Source: an uncultured bacterium
Lineage (GTDB): Bacteria > Verrucomicrobiota > Kiritimatiellia > CAIVKH01
DNA length: 32,627 nucleotides
Assembly (NCBI GenBank): GCA_903906425.1
Contig: CAIVKH010000185.1
Coordinates: forward strand, 1-32,627
Direction of reading: 5' to 3'
The notes beneath the pieces are model-generated. The model was not told the origin of the DNA. It saw only the letters and a list, made by a program, of their open reading frames with translations, and searched no databases. Of this stretch, positions 25,898 through 32,627 are shown piece by piece; the first letter of the stretch is position 1; the number at the start of each line of letters is the position of its first letter. The position numbers were made by a program, and so were the translations under genes.

Positions 25898-28674
25898 TCA
25901 CAGCAACCCCGCGCGTTTCCGCAAAATCCATTCGGCCGTCAGCAGGCCGATGACGAAGGAGAACCACCAGTAGCTCTGCCACAAAACCGTTTCGCTTTCG
26001 ATGATGTGGCCGCTGCTCAGCGGCGCGATTTGCGCGACAACGTCACCAAGGTTTTCCTCGCGAAAATACGCGCCGTTCGCGTTCGCGGCAAGCTGGCGCA
26101 GCAGCGGCTCGTCGCAGCCGAGATCGGTCAGTTCGCCGGAATCCATCGCCGCGACGCGGAAATTTGCGCGGGCCTTGATTTCGGAATCGGGAACGCCGTC
26201 AACCGCCACGCGAACTTCGTAGTCGCCTTCCGCGAGCACGCCTGTCTTCGCATGGAAAAGTCCGCCGCCATTTTCGTCCGCCGCCAGCGGCACCGACGCG
26301 ACGACCTGGCCATCGTGCGCGAGCAGCGCGTAGGCATCGGCCTTCTCAAGAGGCTTGCCGTGCTCATCGCGGAGCCGCGCGCGGATTTCGGCCTGCTGGC
26401 CGGGGCGATACGTCATCGAATCGGTGTCGAGCGAAATGCGCGGATCGCGGACGGCGAACGGCGGCTCCATGATCGCGAGCGCAAGCTGACGCCAGTAGCG
26501 CTGATGAAATTGCTCCGGCTCCGGCACGCGCCAGCGCCACGATTCATCGAACGCCGTGTAGAAAATTTTCCCCGCGCCGAAGCGACGGAAAACCAGCGCC
26601 GGTAATGTCGCCGATGGCGTGACGGCTTCGGCGAGAACTTCCGCGCCGGGCAGTGCGCGGACATTTGCGATCCATTTCGGAGCGGCGAGTTTGCTGAATG
26701 CTTCGCCCGCCGCGCTTGCAGATCCAGCTTTGGCAGGCGCGCCTGCTGCCGGGCCGTGAACGATGCCAGATTCAACGCGTCGAAATTCTCTCCGGCCTTT
26801 GTGAGCTGTAGCGATTTCGGTTCCGGCGCGTCTCCGTCCTGCCATTCGACGGGAAGCAACGGGCCGAGCGGCGTGCCGGGAAATGTTCGCAGTTCTTTGC
26901 GCTGGCCGTCCATCATGATCAAACCGCCCGCGCGGTCGCCGACGAAATCGGCGATCCATTGAAGCTCATTCGAGCGCATCATTCGCGATGAAACCTCGCC
27001 GAGGAAAATCAGGTCGTAGCCAAACATCGCCTCGCGGCTGTCCGGCATCGAATCCGTCGCCTTGCCGCGCGGAAGTTCGCCGTTGTCGGCGATGACGCTC
27101 GTCACATCCCACTGCTCATCGCGACCGAACATGTTTCGGATGTAGCGCCAGTCCCACCGCGAGCGGCCTTCGATCATCAGCATCCGGTGCTTTTGCAGCG
27201 ACACGCTGAACCGCATCGGTATCGAATTATTTTTCGGCTCGCGGTCGCCCTCGATGTCCGAAACGGAAACCACCGCTTCGACCGGCAGCGTCGCGTGCGT
27301 GACAGTCTTGTCGCCATCGCGCTGCATTTTTTCAGCGAGTTTTTCGACGGGAAAATCGTAATCAACCATTCGGAGGCCGACGCCCTGCGAAGTCAGTTCC
27401 TGTTCCCAAAGCGTCTCGGTCCCGATCGTGATTCGCATCGTAAACGTGCGGCCCGCCGGCATGTCGTCTTTCAAACGAATCGCGCCTTTCAGCCGGTCTT
27501 TCACGAAAACCGATTTCGGATTCACGACGCCTGCGACCGCGAGATCGCCGACGCGATTGGTTCCGCCGAGGCCGATGGTGAAGACATGAACGCCGCGGCT
27601 GCCCAGCATTTTCGAGCGCTGCACCGGCGATTCGCCCGCGTTGTGTTTGCCATCGCTCAAAAGAACAATCGCCGTCGTGCGGGTCACAGCGCCGGTTGAA
27701 AGTTCGGGATGATCCGCATCGTCAGCGGCGGTCAGCGCAAAATTCAGGTCCGTAATTTTTCCGTCGGCCACGCCGCTGAACGCCATCGGCATTTCGTTTT
27801 TGCCTACGTGACGGCCCGCCGTGGAGGCCCAGACATTTTCGATTTTGCCGGGACGCAGCAACTTGATTTCGACATCATGCGACGCGGCGAGCTGCTTCAT
27901 TACGGAATTTTCGCCATCGAAAAGTTCTTCCTGCATCCGCTGCCATCGCGAGATTCCGTTGAAGCGATCAATCGCCGCCTTGATTCGCGGATCGTTTGTC
28001 GCCGACGCCTGCATCGCAAAATTTGCGCGCAAGATTTGCTCGATGGCCTGCGCCGACTGCCCGATCTTCGTCAGCCCGTCCTTCGTTTCATTCGGCTTCG
28101 CAATCGCGAGATTTTTCTTCAGCGCATCCGCCGGATCGAGAATTTCGGTTTTGATGCGGCCCGAAATCGTCACGTCGCGCGAAATAATTTTCTGGGCCGA
28201 TTCCGCGTCGGAGATCAAAAGTGAAACGGGCGTCTCCGCCCGTTCCTTTTCAGCGGGCAAGGATGCCCGCGTCACATCCGCGATACGCAACATCGCATCG
28301 GCGGCACGCGCGTTGGAATCATCAAGCGCGGCGGGATCGAGCCAGCCGAGTTTTTTTGCGATGAGAAGTTTCCGGCCAGTGTCCAGATCGGGATCGCGAA
28401 GGTTCATGCTTTGCGATGCGTCGGCAACGACGATGAGACGCGCGAGTTCGCCGATGCGATGCGTGTGATGCAACACCGGGCCCGCGAGCATCAGGACGAG
28501 CAGGAAAATCGCGCCGCTTCGCAACGCGGGCAGAATTTTCTGCATCGCCGGACTGAGGCCTTTTCGCAGCCGCAGTTCGCGGCCATAAACGACCCACGCG
28601 ATGGCGGCGAGCGCAAACGCAATCGCGAAAACGATGCCCCACGACCAATCTCCAGCGAAGCGAAGTTCCGTCAT
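25898..28674 (-). pseudogene. VWA-domain membrane protein, frameshifted near 26740
   Basis: The gene starts at the ATG at 28674, overlapping the BatA-like stop as ATGA. Residues 11-31 and 50-66 are membrane helices. The VWA domain follows, with MIDAS DASQSM (D85, S87, S89) and IVLLSDGKHNAGESP. A second, amidotransferase-like part contains DWRYIRNMFGRDEQ and GLIMMDGQRKELRTFPG. After NLASFTARQQ (near 26745) this frame turns into Arg/Ser-rich nonsense and stops at 26413. The -1 frame carries the expected continuation: APAKAGSASAAGEAFSKLA, a beta-rich region (YRPGQQAEIRARL), and a final membrane helix before AEWILRKRAGLL at 25898. Joined, it would be about 925 residues. One missing base at or near the 14-bp palindrome explains everything. 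Confidence 0.85.
26733..26746. other. Frameshift site at a 14-bp GC palindrome
   Basis: GCAGGCGCGCCTGC is perfectly self-complementary and lies where protein sense passes between frames. The shift to the -1 frame equals loss of one base. Such palindromes are prone to deletion during replication and to compression or dropout in sequencing. Confidence 0.6.
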
Positions 28675-30857
28675 GGTGTGCGCCTCGTGACGAAACGGAT
28701 GAGGGCGAGTTCGGTGAAGCAGAGGCCGAGGATGAAGCCGAGGAGGCCTTTCCAGATTTCGCGGCCGAAGCGGCGGTCGTGTTCGGCGCGGTCGTATTCT
28801 TCCCAATTTTTCACGATGGTTCCGCCGAGATCGCGGGCGAGCGTTTGCATTTCCTGCTCGGTGAGCTGTTCGGGATTCGATTCGGCGGGCGGCGGGCGCA
28901 CGACAAAATGCAGCGTCGTATTGTCGGGAAGTTCGAGCAAGTAGAGGCCGGGGCGCGTGGTGCCCTCGTATTCGACGATGCCGTGAATTTCCTGTTTCGT
29001 GATTTTGATTTCGTGGCGAGCGTTATCGGGCGTGGTGAGGAACGCGCGTTTGTCGGCGAGCGATGCGGGCACGAACGCGCCGATGCGCTGGCCGATTTCG
29101 ACGTTGCGCGGCGGATAGACTTTCGACGCGAGGTGCGAAACGAGCTGCTGCATGAGCGGCAGATAAAACGGCCTCATCGGCATGTTGCCCCAGTCGGCAT
29201 CGCAGGCGGTGCAGCAGAGCATGACGCGGCCCTCGCCGTAATTTTTTTCGACGAGGAACGGATCGCTGTTGTCGAGTTTCGCGGCGATGACCGGCGCGGC
29301 GTTTGCGGGCGCAGGCACCGGGTCGAGGCGGTACCACTGGCGGATTTGTGCGCCGCGGAGCGATCCGTTTTTCGGATCGTTGAAAAATGCGAGCGCGGGA
29401 TGGTCGTAATGTTGGACGACGATGCAAGGCGCAGTTTCAGTCGCCGCCGAATCGCTCGCGGCGTTACCGCGCAGCGCGGCGAGTTTGCACGGGAGCAGGC
29501 TGTTCGCATCGGTTGCGAAGTGCGAGTTGAACCACGACGTTTCGGTTTTGTCGCCGGGAAAAACGAGCAGGCCGCCGCCGTCTTTCACGAAATTTTGCAG
29601 CGCGGAAATTTGTTCGTCGCGGAGGCGGGCGACGTTCGCGATGACGGCGACTTTCACTTTCGACAAATCGGCGGCGGAGAATTTTTCGGCGCTGACGACG
29701 GCCGAGGAAATCAAATCGGAAAATCCGGCTTCCTTTGCGGCAGGCGTGGCGGTGAACGGTTGAAGCGCGATTTCGAGGAACGCGGTTTCGGCGCGGAGCG
29801 GCTCGGGATTCATGTCGCCGCTGATGAGCACGACGGGCAGCGAGTCGAGAACAGGGATGCTGGCCATCGCGGCGTTATCGGCCTTGAGCGCGTCGGCATC
29901 GGCGCGGACTTCGACGAAGTGCGAGCCGGCTTTTTCGAACGAGTACGAAAACAAGATTTGCGCGCTGCCGTTCGGCGAGAGGTTCGCGGTGGACGCGGAT
30001 TTTTCGGTGCCGTCCACGCGGAAATAAACGCGCAGGTCGGGCCAGGCTTTCGCGCCGTAATTTTTGATGTTCGCGCGGAACTGCACTTTCTGGTTGATGC
30101 CGACGAGCGTGCGCGAGAGTTCGATGCTTTCGACAGCGACGTTGTCTTTCACGCTGCCGCCGGTCGGAAAAAGAATGATGCGCGGATGAACCGGCTGCGC
30201 ACGAATCAGGTCCATCGCGCGGGCGCGGGCCGGCGCGTCGTCGGCGCCCCAGGTCACTTTTTGAAAGTCGGAAAGTATCGCGAGGCTGCGATCGGCGTGA
30301 TGCAGCCGCGACGCGAAAAGTCCGGCGGCGGTTTCAAGCGACGCGGCTGATCGCGCCATGCCGAAGCCGCCGTTGAGCGCGCGGATTTTTTGAACCGCGC
30401 CGGCGGGATCGGACGACGGTTCGCCGACGTCATCGAACGCGCCGGCCATTCCGACGACGGCGATTTCGGAGCCGCGCGGAAGGTTGTTCGCAATTTTCGC
30501 TGCGGTATCGCGCGCGGTTGTAAAATTCGATTTTTCGCCTTCGCCGACTTCCATCGAGAGCGAGTTGTCGAGCAGGACGACTTGCGATGTTCGCACCGCG
30601 CCGGCGAGCTGGTTCAGGCCGGTGAGCACGGGCCGCGCCATGCAAATCGCGATGAAAAGCGGAATCGCGGTGCGGACGATCAGCAGAATCAGATGTTCCC
30701 ATTTCAGGCGGCGGGTATGAACTTTCAGCACCGTTTCGAGCAGGTGCATCGCGCCCCACGGGACGACTTGGTAGCGCTGGCGATTGAGTAAATGGATGAT
30801 GAGCGGCAGCGATGCCGCCGCGAGTCCGCCGAGCAATATGAAGTTCAGAAACGTCAT
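28671..30857 (-). CDS. BatA-like aerotolerance/VWA membrane protein
   Basis: 728 residues from the ATG at 30857. The first 80 residues (FLNFILLGGLAAASLPLIIH, RRLKWEHLILLIVRTAIPLF) are the BatA N-terminal domain with two membrane helices. The VWA domain has MIDAS LLDNSLSM (D97, S99, S101). A CARDB-like beta stretch and an amidotransferase-like region (LQNFVKDGGGLLVFPGD) follow, and a C-terminal membrane helix ends at FVTRRTP. This architecture is common downstream of MoxR and DUF58 genes. The start codon is only 7 bp from palindrome cluster H and has no ribosome-binding site. Confidence 0.88.
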   Translation of the reverse strand: MTFLNFILLGGLAAASLPLIIHLLNRQRYQVVPWGAMHLLETVLKVHTRRLKWEHLILLIVRTAIPLFIAICMARPVLTGLNQLAGAVRTSQVVLLDNSLSMEVGEGEKSNFTTARDTAAKIANNLPRGSEIAVVGMAGAFDDVGEPSSDPAGAVQKIRALNGGFGMARSAASLETAAGLFASRLHHADRSLAILSDFQKVTWGADDAPARARAMDLIRAQPVHPRIILFPTGGSVKDNVAVESIELSRTLVGINQKVQFRANIKNYGAKAWPDLRVYFRVDGTEKSASTANLSPNGSAQILFSYSFEKAGSHFVEVRADADALKADNAAMASIPVLDSLPVVLISGDMNPEPLRAETAFLEIALQPFTATPAAKEAGFSDLISSAVVSAEKFSAADLSKVKVAVIANVARLRDEQISALQNFVKDGGGLLVFPGDKTETSWFNSHFATDANSLLPCKLAALRGNAASDSAATETAPCIVVQHYDHPALAFFNDPKNGSLRGAQIRQWYRLDPVPAPANAAPVIAAKLDNSDPFLVEKNYGEGRVMLCCTACDADWGNMPMRPFYLPLMQQLVSHLASKVYPPRNVEIGQRIGAFVPASLADKRAFLTTPDNARHEIKITKQEIHGIVEYEGTTRPGLYLLELPDNTTLHFVVRPPPAESNPEQLTEQEMQTLARDLGGTIVKNWEEYDRAEHDRRFGREIWKGLLGFILGLCFTELALIRFVTRRTP

Positions 30858-30864
30858 CGCGGGC

Positions 30865-30911
30865 TTCCAATGGTTGGAAATCTCGCGCCGGCAACTTTCC
30901 AATGATTGGAA
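30865..30911. repeat. Palindrome cluster H, 2 copies, start spacing 32
   Basis: Copies are TTCCAATGGTTGGAA (30865-30879, one base off in the arm) and TTCCAATGATTGGAA (30897-30911). The pair fills most of the 64-bp gap between the DUF58 stop (10 bp away) and the BatA-like ATG (7 bp away), inside what is usually one operon. Confidence 0.9.
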
Positions 30912-30921
30912 AACTGCGTCG

Positions 30922-31818
30922 TCATGCGCGGCGGCTCCGGAGGGCGAGATAATTTGCGAGGGTTTCGGCGTAGGGCTGGTCGGTGACGACCGGAACGAGA
31001 TCGATGCGATTTCGGTGGCAGGCTTTTTTCAGTTCGGCGCGGAAGCGTTCGAGGTTTTCGAGATAGGCGACGCGGAGCTGCGCGGGGTCAACGAGGCGAT
31101 GGTGGCCGGCGGTTTCGAGCGATTCGAAGCGGGTCCAGCGCTTGAAGGGGAAGTCGAGTTCGGCGCGGTCCCAAATCTGGAAGACGATGATTTCGTGGTG
31201 GGCGTAGCGGAAGTGCGCGAGGGCTTTCATCAGGTCGGGGACGTTGCCGAAGCAGTCGGACAGGATGATGAGCAGGCCGCGGCGGTGGATTTTTGCGCAG
31301 ATGTCGTGGAAGACGTCGCCGAGTTCGGTTTCGCCGCCGGGTTTGGCGTTTTCCATCGTATTAATAAGGACGCTGAGGTGGCTGGGGCGCGAGCGGGGCG
31401 GGATGTAGTTGCGGATTTTGGTGTCGAAGGTGACGAGGCCGACGGCGTCGGCTTGCTGGAGCATGAGGTACGAGAGGCACGCGGCGAGGCGGGTCGCGTA
31501 GGCGTGCTTGGTCATTTCGCCGCTGGCGTAGTTCATCGAGCCGGAGCAGTCGAGCAGGACGGTGGCGCGGAGGTTGGTCTCTTCCTCGTATTCGCGGATG
31601 TAGAAGCGGTCGGAGCGGCCGAAGACTTTCCAGTCGAGCCGGCGGATTTCGTCGCCGTGGACGTACTGGCGGTGCTGGCGAAATTCGACGCTGAAGCCTT
31701 TGTGCGGCGAACGGTGAAGCCCGGCGCAAAAGCCTTCGACGACGGAACGCGCGAGCACCTGAAGATTGGAAATCTTCTTGATGTCGTGGGGCGTTAAAAG
31801 TTGGGTCAGACCAAGCAT
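30922..31818 (-). CDS. DUF58 family protein
   Basis: 298 residues. The family core is clear: [39 protein letters not shown], then a VWA-like strand LLDCSGSM with D90, S92 and S94 forming a MIDAS-like set. DUF58 proteins are nearly always encoded next to MoxR ATPases and are thought to be handled by them; their molecular role is open. Here it follows moxR by 33 bp. No ribosome-binding site is visible before the ATG. Confidence 0.93.
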   Translation of the reverse strand: MLGLTQLLTPHDIKKISNLQVLARSVVEGFCAGLHRSPHKGFSVEFRQHRQYVHGDEIRRLDWKVFGRSDRFYIREYEEETNLRATVLLDCSGSMNYASGEMTKHAYATRLAACLSYLMLQQADAVGLVTFDTKIRNYIPPRSRPSHLSVLINTMENAKPGGETELGDVFHDICAKIHRRGLLIILSDCFGNVPDLMKALAHFRYAHHEIIVFQIWDRAELDFPFKRWTRFESLETAGHHRLVDPAQLRVAYLENLERFRAELKKACHRNRIDLVPVVTDQPYAETLANYLALRSRRA

Positions 31819-31851
31819 GGGCCGGGCTTCGAGTTTTCTGCGCGAAGCCGA

Positions 31852-32627
31852 TTACAACAGCGACTTTTCGGCCGGACGTGGAATTGCCTCGATGATTCGC
31901 CGCACGATTTCGTCGGTATTGATGCCTTCGGCTTCGGCGTTGAACGTCGGGACGATGCGGTGGCGGAGAACCGGCGCGGCAAGCTCGACGACGTCATCGA
32001 TGTTCACGTGGAGACGGCCCCGCAGCAGCGCGCGGACTTTACCGCCCATGACGAGCATCTGGCAGGCGCGCGGGCCTGGGCCCCAGGCGACAAGTTCCTT
32101 CACGAACGGAAGTGCCTCAGGTTCGTTCGGGCGGCACTTGCGGACGAGATCGAGAACGAAATCCATCACGTGATCGGGCACGGGAACGCCACGGACAATT
32201 CTCTGGCAGGCGATGATCTGATCGCCGTTGATGATTGACGACAATTCCGTGGCGAATTTTCCGGTGGTGCGCGCGATGATTTCGCGTTCTTCGTCGCGGT
32301 TCGGATATGTGACCTTGACGTGGAACATGAAACGGTCGCGCTGGGCTTCGGGCAGCGGATAGGTGCCTTCCTGCTCGATCGGATTTTGTGTCGCGAGCAC
32401 GAAGAAAGGTTCTTTGAGCGCGAACGTGTTTTGCCCGACGGTGACGCTGTGTTCCTGCATCGCTTCGAGCAGCGCTGCCTGCGTCTTCGGCGGCGTACGG
32501 TTGATTTCGTCGGCGAGAATCATCTGCGCGAAAATCGGGCCGTGCTGGAAGACGAGATTGCGCCGGCCGGTTGTCGGATCTTCCTGAATAATTTCCGTGC
32601 CGGTGATGTCGGCGGGCATTAGGTCGG
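31852..32627 (-). CDS. MoxR family AAA+ ATPase, 3' part (start outside window)
   Basis: The frame is open to the last base of the window, where it reads [11 protein letters not shown], the usual sequence after the first helices of MoxR. The Walker A loop lies beyond the edge. Visible are Walker B ([20 protein letters not shown]), sensor 1 ([20 protein letters not shown]), the arginine region QRDRFMF, and the C-terminal lid ending [16 protein letters not shown]. MoxR ATPases act as chaperones that load metal ions or remodel VWA-domain partners, which fits the three VWA-type proteins downstream. The apparent ATG at 32619 is internal. Confidence 0.95.
   Translation of the reverse strand, partial: DLMPADITGTEIIQEDPTTGRRNLVFQHGPIFAQMILADEINRTPPKTQAALLEAMQEHSVTVGQNTFALKEPFFVLATQNPIEQEGTYPLPEAQRDRFMFHVKVTYPNRDEEREIIARTTGKFATELSSIINGDQIIACQRIVRGVPVPDHVMDFVLDLVRKCRPNEPEALPFVKELVAWGPGPRACQMLVMGGKVRALLRGRLHVNIDDVVELAAPVLRHRIVPTFNAEAEGINTDEIVRRIIEAIPRPAEKSLL

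Noticed and set aside
26413..26959. Programmed -1 frameshift in the VWA gene
   Set aside because: I find no X XXY YYZ slippery heptamer at the frame change. The palindrome better explains deletion or sequencing error; kept only as an alternative.

Overview
The window is about 32.6 kb of GC-rich chromosomal DNA in which every gene but one (a URO-D family gene at the left end) is on the minus strand. Gene content points to a bacterium of the PVC group, most likely Verrucomicrobiota or Kiritimatiellota. The reasons are an incomplete PTS (HPr kinase, HPr and EI with no EII in view), a DUF6807/Gfo-Idh/sugar-isomerase unit, and a MoxR-DUF58-BatA-VWA-giant coiled-coil-prenyltransferase-repeat locus of the kind seen in planctomycetes and verrucomicrobia. 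This placement is inferred from gene content, not from a marker-gene tree.

Layout, left to right; minus-strand units are transcribed right to left. (1) 361-1395: URO-D family protein (+). (2) 1438-3210: leuA behind a leucine attenuator, with promoter, Leu-rich leader peptide, protector, antiterminator and terminator all readable. (3) 3324-6778: nadA, a DUF5677-like gene of lower GC, and a secreted clan GH-A glycoside hydrolase. (4) 6913-9940: sugar isomerase/epimerase, DUF6807 protein and Tat-exported Gfo/Idh/MocA oxidoreductase. (5) 10209-14487: hprK-ptsH-ptsI-metK. (6) 14634-19308: purA-uppS-cdsA-rseP and a small membrane protein, a housekeeping and envelope operon. (7) 19599-25222: a 1502-residue membrane-anchored coiled-coil protein and a prenyltransferase-repeat protein interrupted by an in-frame TAA. 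(8) 25331-30857: BatA-like protein, a frameshifted VWA membrane protein and a RelE-type toxin-antitoxin pair. (9) 30922-32627: DUF58 protein and the 3' part of a MoxR ATPase cut by the window edge.

The most striking signal is not a gene. A 15-bp palindrome, TTCCAAT-N-ATTGGAA, occurs 19 times in eight clusters, all outside genes. Seven clusters lie 7-51 bp downstream of a minus-strand stop codon and mark the boundaries between the units above; the eighth lies upstream of the URO-D gene. Within clusters, neighbouring copies start 32 or 33 bp apart in 9 of 11 cases, about three helical turns, so they fall on the same face of the DNA. This looks like a genome-wide binding-site or BIME-like system.

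The second result is the complete leu attenuator. The third is that two genes of the MoxR/BatA/VWA locus are broken as written, one by a stop codon and one by a frameshift at a 14-bp GC palindrome. That means gene decay, recoding or sequencing error, and the alternatives can be tested directly.
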